From the NCBI GenBank assembly GCA_036345935.2, contig JADWOT020000009.1, positions 14,492,148 to 14,556,147 on the forward strand: 64,000 nucleotides of DNA, in the 5' to 3' direction. The translations under genes were made by a program, and so were the position numbers. The DNA is from Taenia hydatigena. Lineage: Eukaryota > Platyhelminthes > Cestoda > Cyclophyllidea > Taeniidae. Of the stretch, positions 1 through 9,446 are shown one piece after another (the first letter of the stretch is position 1; each line of letters begins with the position of its first letter). Under the pieces are notes generated by a model. It saw nothing but the letters and a program-made list of their open reading frames with translations. It was not told the DNA's origin and made no database searches.

Positions 1-1251
1 AGTAAAAAGTTCATAAAACCTAATGGAATCTAGCAGGTTCAGCAGAAATCAAAAGCGACTAGCCTTCCTTTGAACTCGCGTAAATAAGTTACTTCTATAG
101 TTCCCAATATCACTGGTTGCACCAGTGATCCTGGATTACTAGATGTTTAGGACATTTAGCACATTTGCATTATGATAAATCTCTATCCAGAAGGCACTGC
201 ATTTCTATTTGCCACACCAGCTTGACCACCTTGCTTAACAAGGTTATTTTCTTGATTGTCGTTCGATGAGAGGACATTAGGAGACTCTCGGTTGTTAGCG
301 CTGTGCTCCTCAACTACTGTTCAAATGACTCGTACAAAGGTTAGCATGCGATTGCTTTGTAGGACAGAGTAGTCTCCAGCTCTAGATATTCATACTATCG
401 TGCAACCAATCAGCCGATTTACTTGATCCTATTTCCTCGAAGGCCTCGAAAAATGGTGCATTACTCAGTCAAATATGTTCAACATAGATGCTTTTCAAGC
501 AAGCCAATATTCACCCGAATGCCGAATTCGAGTGAAGATTGTAAATGTACGTAATGAATTCTTTGTCTGTTGACTGATTGGCAAAATTTGTCCATGCGCA
601 CTTCATTTATGACATGAGAGCATTGATGGGAATGATATCGGCTTTGTGATATGCAAGACTACACGAATCGTGGTGTTCATCGGCACAAACTATGCAGTCC
701 TTGCTAGTAGGAAGACCATCTGATGGTGCTACTGGCATAACACGGAAGTGGCATGATATGGCTTTGCCTTAAAATTATTGCCGGGGACGTAGAGACTAGT
801 GGCTCGTCAAACCTGACTAGAGGCTTACTCGAATAAAGGCGTGCCTCTAAACACGGCGTCGTCTTCTCTAGATACCGCAAGCACCTATCCACGTGCGAAC
901 CAGAGGACAAGTGATTAATTGGATACAAGGTGATGACTGCACTCCATAAATTACGGTGCAACAGAGGAGGAAGTAAGGGCAAGAAGTGGGAGGGCATGAA
1001 ACAACAAACCAGGTTCTTGAGCTAAAGAGAAGTCTCTCTTCAGCTTTATTGACCGCACTGTGAGATGCTTGCAAGCGGAAATGTAGCATTCATCTATAAA
1101 TAATATGGCTGAAAGGTGGGAATCTTGGATGCTACAGAAGACCAATTATATTCGCGCCCAAGGAAAAGCACTCAATATAGCAAACATTAATTCTTGAACC
1201 AATGTCAAATGTCCTCACTTTGCATCAGTGGTGCTTCCTCGCCGTGCATGC
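1..1251. other. presumed intron downstream of the GPS exon
   Basis: The exons for the PLAT domain and later helices of a polycystin-like protein were looked for on the minus strand and not found; the short open frames at 704-1145 do not resemble them. Most likely a long intron continuing beyond the window. Confidence 0.35.
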
Positions 1252-1559
1252 CTTCAGGAGTAGTGGCGATGCAATTGCAATGATGATCATGTATGCAGAA
1301 GTGTGGAATCGCATTGAGTGGCCCCACTGAAGAATGTACTTGAATTGAGCGGAATCAAGCATGGGAGTGATGCCTGCTGTGAAGGTAGTCAAGTGTGTGC
1401 ACTCACAGAGAACCTCATCCCGGTTGGGTGAAGGCACGACCTTCGATGCATGAAAGGCAGAACAAATATCATCGTATTTCATTGTCTGGACTGGGTTGAC
1501 ATTCGTCTCAAAGCGCACCCACAATCTCATACAACACATAGCGGAGGAGTTGCCTCCAT
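1252..1559 (-). CDS. exon: GPS motif and first transmembrane segment
   Basis: The translation contains VLCECTHLTTFTAGITP, a GPS motif with the paired cysteines and the HL-T cleavage site of GAIN domains. About 30 residues later comes a hydrophobic stretch beginning YMIIIAIASPLLL, the expected first helix. Autoproteolysis at HL/T would leave an ectodomain held non-covalently to the membrane part. The 3' boundary is odd: no GT lies before the in-frame stop at 1225, and the best donor is a GC site (GAAG/GCATGC, exon end 1252). The 5' boundary is also not settled, because AG sites near 1560 and 1554 do not match the phase left by the exon at 2365; a small extra exon between them is likely. Confidence 0.65.
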
Positions 1560-4500
1560 CTTATTACGATGTGCGGCTTTGGAGGTTGATTGATTGATTT
1601 ATTTATTTATTGGTTGTGACCGTCAATAGTTGTTCCCAGACGCGCCACTTTCCAAATCAGTACAAGGGCTGTTAATCGCGAAGGTAGGTGATTGCGACTC
1701 TGCGTGCATGTGTGTGAGGTGTGCAGCAGTGCAACAAGTATTCACGAACAAAGAGATGCCATCGTAGCCTAAAATGCGCGTAAGAACAGGAGGCTGCAAG
1801 TACTGTTCCTACTGTGATGGGATGCTTCGTGAGTCAGTACCGGGCCATTTCGACTTCTGTGTTCAAAGTCTCAAACACGATTGCACACCCCTATGCGCAT
1901 GTGGCACGGCATCTCAATCGCGATCGTACATTTAGCCTTAGCAGTCATTTTCGCGAATCTTTGACCAAATTACCTAGTGTTTGACTTCTGCACACCTGAT
2001 CAACACATGACACATGTCGTGACGAAGTAGAGCGCGAGGTCAATTGCATCGCAGCGATGATTTGCAAATGCATCCACAAATATTGGCCACTACAGTGCGA
2101 GTACCAGGCAGGGCTTGCGCTCCTTGCTATTGTGGGAGATTCGGCTAATGCATATTTTCGGAGAGGTGACTTGTGCGGACAAATTCTTGCATTACGTTAT
2201 TAGTGTTTCCTGGGTGCTAATATAAGCTTTGAGTTATGGTGAAGAACAAAACCGAAAGGTGTTTTTGTCAACACAATTTCAAATCGGCAGCGATCCTCCT
2301 CAAAGCCATGTGATTTGATTCAATATGAGCAATTTGATGAGATTTAAATGCGAGAGAAGCTCACCTTACATCCGCTGTTACGCCACGCATCTTCGCCTGC
2401 GTTATATAGACACACGAAGGCAACATAACCGACACATAAGCAGTCGTGTTAATCTGACCTCTGAATGGATATGGCACAGGTGGTGGATTGCTTTCGCCGT
2501 AGTGATTCAGTTCATTTGCTGAGAGCTGACGATGCCCAATGTAGAAGAGATTTAGTTTCTCTGCTCGCATTTTCAAGTGCTTCGTCCGCGCATCCGCCTC
2601 GGCTTTAAGCCTACCTAAGACGCCTGGGTAGATGTACAGAGAGTAGATCAGTTGCTTTTTCTCGGCGTTGGACACGTTTTCTAGCCAAAGCGGCACAGTG
2701 GATTATTTCATGGTTTATTTAGCACTCGGAAGGAGGTGGCAACTCACTGCAAGCTGAGGTCGAGGATGGAAGCATAGCCCAGTAGAAGGAGCCGTAATTG
2801 TCCAGGACTTGCAGATTCGGTGGAATGGTGAAGCTAGGAGTCAAGAAGCAATAGCTCTTTGCAGCATCAGCTTCACAATGGAGCATGCTAGTGGTGTGAA
2901 CGAAGTAACGCACCTCGCAACCACCAAGTATTGTGGACAGGATGCGGTTTCAATGAGATGCAATTGAAAAACGAAATCAACTTCCGGTTGGTGAATCCCA
3001 AACCTGTGCATGATGAGAAGCTGATGAACCAATGTTCCATCTACAGCTACGATGGGTTCTGGTAGTTGCACTTGCTGGTCCCCAAACTCCGCATCACTGC
3101 TTGTGACGCCGCTTGCAGATGTGTTCTATGCAGAGGACAGTGGCCATTTACACGTTTTTTTTTTGGAACTATCACCAAGTTCTTAAACAGTGGCATGAAG
3201 ACTAACCTTTGTGAGTGCAAAACGGAACGGAAGCTGGGTGTCGGACAAAGCGAGTGCCGTTCCTTTCGCGTAGAATGCTAGTGATGCAAGGCTGGATCGT
3301 GGATTATACAGGCCTTGGTTGAAGAAGGGGTAGATGTTTTCTGCAAAACGACTTGTCTACAAATTTGACAATAATGCATTAGGTGAATTGTGCAAATGCG
3401 ATTTGTAGAGCAGAATAGGTGGTGACACCCACACGTATTACAACATCCTCGTGATTCCGCAAGTCTGTGTTGTTTGGAATGGCAATATTCCTTTCACCAC
3501 AGGCTTCGCCATCATGGGAGAGATTCCACGCCATTACACGACAGAAGCGAACAAAACCGCCTGCGCTGAAATCGGCATGGAACATGGAACCCCCAGGAAC
3601 AAGCACTTCATGGAGGCTGCCTGCCAGTAGGCTATCTATCCTTGCCAGCACCTCAGTCAGTGATTTCGCCTAAAAAGCATTGGAAGCATACGTTTCTTTC
3701 AGGCACAGACAACCCCCAAATTACTGAGGTGAGAGAATGAAGCAGTGAAGGAGAAGATAAATCTGATTCAATTAATAATATAAAATAAAAGTCGCCGAAC
3801 GAAAATAAAAAAATAAATGAATGTAAGTGTCAAACATGGTCCTAATCCTCACTTTAATAAATCGAATGCAAGCAGAAATGACTCACAGACAGCCTTTGCA
3901 CTTCTCGTATGTGCTTCAAAATCAATGCGTCGATGGAATCCACAGCTGAAAATAGAAGTGACATCACCTAACTGCCACAGATTTAGCAAGAGCTGCAGTC
4001 GTAGTGGTATTGCATGCAGTACTGCTTCCCTTTGCGCACGGTTTAACCAATGCACACCTAACTCGGTCGATTTGTGCACCGTTAATCGGGGTGACAAACA
4101 CTAGAATAAGCATATACTACGATGCCCGAGGGTCCACAGGATATTTGAGTTGGCCATCCGACTTCTATGCGCACTAAGGCGCGTAAGATGAAAATAGATG
4201 CAGCGACGTCAACTTACGATCTGCATCAATGTCTGTGCCGTGGTCGAGTTCCTGTGGCTGGACGCGTTTGAGTGAGAGAGTGGGATTGTCATGTTGGTAG
4301 CGCACTCCCTATGATAAGACGTCAGTTTTGTTTGGCAAAGTACCTCAAGAAGATAGACACCGATGTTAGTGAATCTGCGGACTAGATTGAAGACGTTCTG
4401 ATATGAAGAGTCACTTAGCAGTTGTGGTAACGCATACGCCACCTCGTCAAGCTTCGACCGGATGCGATTGATTGTTGTAGAGGTGATTTCTCCGGCGGCG

Positions 4501-7500
4501 GTGGAAATGGCTTCGAGGCCAGACGGCAAGGGGAGCAGGTACTCATGATTGACCAGACTGACATGTTCCAGTGCTTCGACTAGCTTTTTTGTCAACTGCA
4601 GGGTTAAATACGATCAAAGTAAAGCGTTGGCAGAAGAAATTCTCAAGCCACTACGTTCAGCATGAATTTGTCTGGGCCCTGATTGGTTGGTCAATGCAAA
4701 AAACATCATTTAGTCAGAAACGTTTACGCAAAATGGGCATGAACGAGCAGAATTTTATTGTAAATTGAAAAAGAGAAGGGCAAGCCTTGGCTAAAATCGC
4801 GCGTTTCTGATCTGCTGCAGCGGACGTATCTGAAGTAGTGAGAAGCAAATTTGTAAAAGTGGTTCGTTCGACTCATTGAAAGGAGAAGCGAAGATTCGAC
4901 AAACACGCTGCCTACTCTGAGTGAGACCGGTTTCAATGAATGCCCCGATTTGTGCGCATATTGCCTGAATGGCTCCCAAAATGGTGTTTGGATCTTCGGA
5001 GGCAATCGCCTTTTCCAGTATGTCATTTTTACCGGATAAAAGGTCGTCCATTTGTTTTCCCAATTCATTTGGTGTGCTCCAAACAAACTAGAAATGTGAA
5101 AACGCAGTCACAGCTAGTATGTCCAATAACCCACATGCTGTCGAATCGAGATGTGAATAGATGGTTGGATAGGTGTGTGAGTGGGTGGAGGGATAGATGT
5201 GCATAAATAGATAAGATGAGGAACAAGGGAAGCGGGAATAAGTGGATACGTAGACAAGCATAGCAGAGAATGGGGTCCAAATCCACCCACCTTGATAGCA
5301 GGGAAGCACTTGTTGATGTATAAACTAGAATTTGGCAGACTACGAATGCACATCTGAATGCCTTCCGCATCCAGGGGCAAAATGCCACAAAATGAGAGAT
5401 TTGCAGAAATACCGACTGTTAACTGGTTCTTAGGTGTCTTTGCTACAAGGAAGGTTTTTTTGCATCAACGCCAGTAAGAAACCAAGATACCATAGAACTC
5501 AAAAGTCCCTTCAATCGGGAGGCAGTTGCAGACTACGCAGACACGGTGAACTCGTGAATGAAATTGAGAGCTTCAAGGAAGCAATCATTGCATGTGGTGG
5601 TGAACTGCACCTCTAGGTGTTGACAGGATTGCAGATGAACATGATAATCCTGATTCACTGGCATACAGACACTCAGTTCTGTTCCATTCAGCAGCTGACG
5701 GATGAAGTGAGGAAAAATCACAAAGGTGCTTGTGCCCAAACCTGGCGAAAGGAAAGACGCACACATACTTACATGTGTAAATTAACAGCTGGACAAAGAT
5801 GAAAGAGGCATTCGATTCAAGCACCAACATTTGACTTTATGCATTTTAATGGGATCTGGCAGCCTAGCTACCACAGGCATCTCATGAGTTTGCCCATTAG
5901 AAGCGCGCCTATTGAAGACGTCATGCGACGGTGCTAGCTGGTGGATCTGTGAGTGTATGTCCGTGTTCATGCCAGTCCATGCATATGCAGTAGTGTGTGG
6001 TGGTATGGGGTGTCGTCTAGTCTACGGATACCTACTCGCATAAAGCGACTTGGGCATTGTATGTGCGGCGATGCAACCACTAGACAGCTAACTTGCACAT
6101 GACCTGTGGCACAATTGTTGACTGTTGAAGATTAGTTCAGTCACTTCACGGAATGTCTCCCTGCAGAGTTCGCTTTGAGGGCAGTGCATAAATGCTTCAG
6201 TTGTTTCATAAGCATTTGATTGTGCTTACCCTGCGCCTCGCTCTATCGTCGTCTAATTGACATTTTCTTCCTCACTCAAATGCCCCTCATAGTTTAGAAG
6301 GCATGCAAGAGTTTACCTTCTCCATAACGCCACGATTCATCCGAAATATTCTTACTTGTACCGTTAGGAAACGTGACTAAAAATGTCAATATATTTCGGC
6401 ACTTTTCAAGTCAATGTGACCGTCAATTGTAGCGCTGATGACCACATGTTCAGGTGATCGTATGACCGATGTCGCCGCGGTAATTCGAGGCCGTGTGACT
6501 CTACTAAGTTGCGCGATAAAGCAATGCACTTCTTACCGAACAGATAACTTTGCTTCCAAACTCCTCTTCTGCCGAATTTTGTGGGTGTCCTCATAGTTTC
6601 TGATAGATGCGTTGATGTAGACAGTCATTTCGTAATGTTCACCCAGCTTCAATTTGGTCGGAGGCAGACATATATCGCCATCCACCTCATTCACTTCAAA
6701 TGTTCTTCCTTCTGCTGGGACACTCACTTTTGCGTATAGGGCATCAGTGCTCTAAGGAAAGCAGGAAGATCAACCACAGTGCTTGTAGATGTGCTTGCCT
6801 CATTTGGATCAGAATCGGGTGGTGAATTAAACCATAACCTCGGCGAAAGACATATGTTCTGATCGTCCCATGGAAAGTAGTGGAAGTTGTCAGTTCCGTG
6901 AGGGTGTTCGAATTGCAAAGGTATGGACCATAACCTTGGAAATGACCGACCGGATTGAGTCACATCAATGCTACTTCGTTGGTACTTCTCACACGCGAGA
7001 GCAAAGTCCTCACCATCAATGACTTCGAGAAAATGGCTGGCTTTTAAACTGGTGCCTTCATCACCATTCGCGACAGCAGTTATTGCATATTGGCCTGCCA
7101 CCTGCAGTGCATTCAATTTTATTGCCAATATGAGTCACTTACGGCTACAACGAAGTCAGTTGTGTATTCAGCACTCCCTACCACTTTCTCGGAATTCTGA
7201 TCGGGATTTTGTCGATTTGCGAGACACCACGTTACTTCCTTGACGCTTTCTTTAATGACATCTGCCTTGAATGTGATTCTGTTCTTACTGCCAAAGATAT
7301 CCAACCGTTTTCCACATTCGGAGAAGAGCTTTGATCCCACTTTCTCAAATATGGCAATTCCAGCAATTTTTGGTTTGAATAATCCTATCATTAAGGAAGC
7401 GAAATTAATGTGCTTAATTCAGCAAAGTAAGCATACCAGATGCTGAGTTTGATTGGGCGTTGATGGGGACCACATTGATGGGAATTTCTACACGCCTTGG

Positions 7501-9446
7501 TGCAGTATTTTGTTCCCATTCATGGGTTTCCAATACGGCTGCCACTGAGTGCGCACCTTCTTGGGCAAAAGATCCACGGATATGTATTGCTCTGCTCAAA
7601 TACACGTCCAGCTGTACCTGCAAATCAGTGTCGGCCTGCATATTGGATAAGCCGGTCTATAGGCCACCACACGTAGCCTTCACAAGTGCGGCCTGACAAA
7701 GTTGTGCTAATTCTTGCCTTCATAAAATAAGACCCCTTCATACTTGGCCGCTTTAAGAGCCCATTTGTGGGCAAGTGCAAATGGATTGATTGATTGGCAT
7801 AGAGTAAATGTAACAGTGTATGCCCATCCGCAATAAATTACAGACTCTACAGAGACCTCACATTCCAGTCCTAACTGAAGATCAATAAACAATCAACTCA
7901 TCGCTTCAAAACCTAATAACCAACCATTCGTTGATCGACTGGCCACCTGTCTCACAATTTTGAAAGTGAAATCATTTCTGAGAGCCTGTGAGAGTGGTAA
8001 GCATGAGAGTACCGTCCTGAATAATTTAGCAGAAACCATGAGGTGTTACTCGCTGAGTCCAAATTATATCTAGCCCTCGACAAATGATTTCTGCCCACCA
8101 CATGATATCATTCAGTCCTATGCAACTCTATGAAGCAAGCGTTTCCACTGCAGTCTGTCCGCAACAAGGGGAAAACACGTAATCCACCATCATTTCTGAG
8201 GGTTCAACCTACCGATCAGCCTGCCAGCTCTTCTACACACCCAAACAGTAATTACCAGTGGGTCTTTTTGAACGAATGATACACCTGCGTGAGAGACAGA
8301 TTGGACAACAAATCACACGATTTGTGTAGGAGCAGCTAACTTACAGCAGGAATCAAGTGATTCGATGGTTGTGGATGCACTCCGCCTGTCCATACGCATG
8401 CCATCCTATTGCTGGATTCGAGTCGAATTTCATCGCCTCTTGAGGGATTGCATGGATCTTTGGTTATACGCAATCGCATTTTAGGCTTCTGGTTAGTTTT
8501 GTCCATACCTATATAGGGAGAAGAAGCGCAGGCGTGTAAAGAGTGGCAAAATATGTAGGAGGCAAGGGAGTACGAAGGCGAGAATGGTGACAAGAAGAAA
8601 ATGAAGGGCGAAGAGAAGCTGGAGGTGAGGAATGAAATAGTGACAGAGTAGTACGTACCAGACGCTTAGCATGAAACGTAGGTTCTGTATTCGAAGCAGC
8701 TTTACCTCTATAATCCACCATGCTTGTGCCAGAACAAGGAGGGAGGTCATGCTTCAAGAAAGTTATTGTTGCTCTCATTAGGGATGGATTATGAAAGGCA
8801 AGAAGCTCAAGTGGTGCTAACAATGATAAGTATAGCAACAAATTAGGCGAAACTGGCGAAATTATAGGACAAATTAGGCTTGGCAATGTCCATTTCTGCC
8901 CCTCTCTACCTATCTGCCTGCCCATCTACGTGTGTTTGCTGACTCACTGTAATCTTGATTTCGACCCCATCTATCGCCATTGAAATGGAACGAAGATGAC
9001 GCGATTCAAAGGTCGAGGGACCGCGGACAAACATCTCTGGTAAAGAGCAATTTATTAAACTGCCTTGAGGGTGCTTCAGTGATGCGACACCAAGAGGTAA
9101 GAGGTTGCCTCCTAAAACGAAGAAACCTGTCAAATTCTGATTGTGGCTCTTGAAATCAGCATGGCATACACGTGTATGCGTGTATTTTGTGCTCCCAAAA
9201 CAATAGTCGTCAGTGAGGCACTTCTAGTAGGTATTAATGACTGCGCATGACACATCACAGCACAGCATTAAATGCTGACGAACCTGTAGATTCCTGACCA
9301 AACAGTGGGCTGCCCTGCCATTTCGGTGTAGGTGCAACTCTGTTTTCGTCGAGCACTGTGAGGTTGCACTGGAAAATTTCGTTCACAAACACTACGTCTG
9401 GACATTCGAAGTTGTACGTGAAGTCGAAAGCAGTCTCACGAATCTT
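1252..9446 (-). CDS. polycystin-1/REJ-family receptor gene, partial, many exons
   Basis: Overall gene span; the exons are listed separately. Read on the minus strand, the pieces give a long cysteine-containing ectodomain with N-glycosylation sites, then a GPS cleavage motif, then a first membrane helix. In polycystin-1 relatives this order is REJ domain, GAIN/GPS, TM1, followed by PLAT and ten more helices; the part after TM1 is not in the window. These proteins are surface receptors or channel partners, often ciliary. Splice phase is continuous through 9446-8948, 8488-7728, 7635-6537, 5741-4344 and several single links, which argues for a living gene. Adhesion GPCRs also carry GPS, but there TM1 usually follows the cleavage site more closely than the 30 residues seen here. 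Family call rests on motif, spacing and layout, not on a database search. Confidence 0.6.
1586..1612 (+). repeat. short tetranucleotide repeat
   Basis: Three GATT units run directly into three to four TTTA units between the GPS exon and the next exon upstream, inside an intron of the receptor gene. Confidence 0.7.
2365..2680 (-). CDS. exon: GAIN-region segment of the polycystin-like receptor
   Basis: Begins after GGCTAG and ends GTAAG/GTGAGC. The translation starts NVSNAEKKQLIYSLYIYPG and ends near the residues MRGVTADV. It contains two N-glycosylation sequons (NVS and NTT). A phase 1 link to the exon at 2745-2887 over a 64-bp intron (GTGAGT...CTAG) restores the codon AAA and keeps the frame open. 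Placed directly before the GPS exon, it should form part of the GAIN fold that surrounds the cleavage site. No individual catalytic residue is expected here. Confidence 0.6.
2745..2887 (-). CDS. exon: GAIN-region segment
   Basis: Open frame MLHCEADAAKSYCFLTPSFT continuing through a YGSFYWAMLPSS segment, ending at GCTTGCA/GTGAGT. Its start after CACTAG is the least sure part. Joining it in frame to the exon above 2920 requires a donor GCGAG/GTGCGT and an intron of only about 26 bp, which is at the lower limit of known introns; an alternative splice site may be used. Confidence 0.45.
2915..3090 (-). CDS. exon: ectodomain segment before GAIN
   Basis: Open translation containing VQLPEPIVAVDGTLVHQLL and then IHQPEVDFVFQLHLIETASC, alternating hydrophobic and polar residues as in beta strands. 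Boundaries are approximate: upstream AG sites near 3070-3110 and downstream donors at TTG/GTGGTT or GCGAG/GTGCGT are both possible. Included because it lies in series with the neighbouring exons and reads like an extracellular fold. Confidence 0.45.
3433..3669 (-). CDS. exon: ectodomain segment of the polycystin-like receptor
   Basis: Starts after TTTTTAG and ends CGT/GTGGGT, exactly 79 codons in phase 0. The translation starts AKSLTEVLARIDSLLAGSLH and contains two sequons, NLS and NNT. The LTEVLARIDSLLAG part resembles the helical subdomain A of GAIN domains, where a run of amphipathic helices precedes the beta sandwich. The phase link to the exon at 3887 is not resolved. Confidence 0.5.
3887..4100 (-). 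CDS. exon: ectodomain segment
   Basis: Acceptor TTATTCTAG, phase 0, joins the exon at 4344 in frame. The translation starts CLSPRLTVHKSTELGVHWLN and runs into a leucine-rich helical piece AVLHAIPLRLQLLLNLWQLG. The donor GTGAGT at 3886 leaves phase 1, whereas the next exon wants phase 0, so the true donor may be a few bases upstream. Confidence 0.5.
4344..4595 (-). CDS. exon: helical ectodomain segment
   Basis: Acceptor CCCTGCAG and donor GAG/GTACTT enclose exactly 84 codons in phase 0. The translation opens LTKKLVEALEHVSLVNHEYL and continues with AGEITSTTINRIRSKLDEVA, predicted amphipathic helices. Such helices are typical of the region between the REJ module and the GPS in polycystin-like proteins and adhesion receptors (GAIN subdomain A). 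In phase with both neighbours. Confidence 0.6.
4905..5087 (-). CDS. exon: helical ectodomain segment
   Basis: Acceptor ATTTCTAG. The 61 codons start FVWSTPNELGKQMDDLLSGK and continue with ILGAIQAICAQIGAFIETG, again amphipathic helix. The phase 0 start agrees with the exon at 5291. The donor (CAGCGT/GTTTGT) is inferred only because it keeps phase 0 for the next exon; it is a weak consensus. Confidence 0.55.
5291..5415 (-). CDS. exon: ectodomain segment
   Basis: Acceptor TTAACAG and strong donor AAG/GTGGGT. In the phase set by the exon at 5611 it reads GISANLSFCGILPLDAEGIQ and then MCIRSLPNSSLYINKCFPAI, with two sequons (NLS and NSS). Both junctions keep the frame. The same bases read in another frame give a longer open stretch, but only this frame is compatible with both splice phases. 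Confidence 0.6.
5611..5741 (-). CDS. exon: cysteine-containing ectodomain segment
   Basis: Very good acceptor (CTTTCCTTTCGCCAG) and donor AGAG/GTGCAG. The frame fixed by the upstream exon (phase 2 at 6537) reads FGHKHLCDFSSLHPSAAEWN, with an NRT sequon and three cysteines. A second open frame covers the same bases (SPGLGTSTFVIF...), which also reads plausibly; phase agreement on both sides is the reason for my choice. Confidence 0.5.
6537..6751 (-). CDS. exon: end of REJ-like region
   Basis: Starts after TTTCCTTAG and ends CTGTTCG/GTAAGA. Translation STDALYAKVSVPAEGRTFEV, then PTKLKLGEHYEMTVYINASI, an alternating beta pattern with one NAS sequon. It joins the exon ending at 6799 in phase 0 across a 47-bp intron that has GC rather than GT at its donor (GAG/GCAAGC). 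Without that intron the frame would be lost. Confidence 0.6.
6799..7101 (-). CDS. exon: REJ-like ectodomain, 101 codons
   Basis: Acceptor AATGCACTGCAG, phase 0 at both ends. Reads VAGQYAITAVANGDEGTSLK and later SFPRLWSIPLQFEHPHG. The pattern GxYxITAVAN is the kind of beta strand found in REJ and PKD-type extracellular modules. Donor is the GC site at 6798. The frame stays open if this intron is not removed but then ends in a stop after ALMPYTQK. Confidence 0.65.
7143..7384 (-). CDS. exon: REJ-like ectodomain
   Basis: Bounded by AATGATAG and GCC/GTAAGT. Introns on both sides are very short (52 bp upstream, 41 bp downstream) and keep the frame. The translation starts LFKPKIAGIAIFEKVGSKLF and contains EVTWCLANRQNP, where the W-C pair resembles the conserved core of REJ modules (a tryptophan in the form x-W-x-L). 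Assignment to REJ is by position and pattern. Confidence 0.65.
7437..7635 (-). CDS. exon: REJ-like ectodomain
   Basis: Ends TCTG/GTATGC in phase 1, matching the next exon. Reads ADTDLQVQLDVYLSRAIHIR and then GAHSVAAVLETHEWEQNTAP, strongly beta-like. The 5' end may be at 7635 (after ATGCAG) or about 12 codons further at CTATAG, which adds TGLSNMQ and keeps phase 0; the second reading is slightly preferred on protein grounds. Confidence 0.55.
7728..7874 (-). CDS. exon: REJ-like ectodomain
   Basis: Acceptor TGATCTTCAG, phase 0, joining the exon at 8345-8488 in frame. The translation starts LGLECEVSVESVIYCGWAYT and continues VTFTLCQSINPFALAHKW. CxVxVxSVIYCGWxYTVTFTL has the alternating pattern of an Ig-like/REJ beta sheet with a possible disulphide. 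The donor is uncertain: GAAG/GCAAGA would be another GC donor, GGG/GTCTTA keeps phase 0. Confidence 0.5.
8345..8488 (-). CDS. exon: ectodomain segment
   Basis: 48 codons between acceptor AACTAACCAG and donor GCT/GTAAGT, phase 0 at both ends. The translation starts KPKMRLRITKDPCNPSRGDE and ends near GGVHPQPSNHLIPA. A nearer acceptor TATATAG (exon start 8508) is better in pyrimidine content but gives the wrong phase for the upstream exon. Confidence 0.5.
8659..8816 (-). CDS. exon: ectodomain segment
   Basis: Acceptor CATTGTTAG and donor CTG/GTACGT. Reads PLELLAFHNPSLMRATITFL and later SMVDYRGKAASNTEPTFHAK. Its 3' phase agrees with the next exon. Its 5' phase does not agree with the exon at 8948 unless an acceptor nine bases further (CTTGAG) is used, so the start is plus or minus a few codons. 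Confidence 0.45.
8948..9126 (-). CDS. exon: ectodomain segment
   Basis: Starts after TTTGACAG and ends ATTACA/GTGAGT. The codon split with the upstream exon (phase 1) restores glycine. The translation starts GFFVLGGNLLPLGVASLKHP and contains an NCS sequon and RSISMAIDGVEIKIT. Continuous in frame with 9284-9446 over a 157-bp intron. Confidence 0.55.
9284..9446 (-). CDS. exon: most 5' well-supported exon of the receptor gene
   Basis: Acceptor ATCATCACAG, donor TCTACAG/GTTCGT. Reads KIRETAFDFTYNFECPDVVF and then FVNEIFQCNLTVLDENRVAP, with an NLT sequon and two cysteines spaced as in a small Ig- or PKD-like fold. It has no internal methionine, so a simple ORF search misses it. The exons coding for the signal peptide and N-terminal modules must lie upstream on the minus strand. 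Confidence 0.5.
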
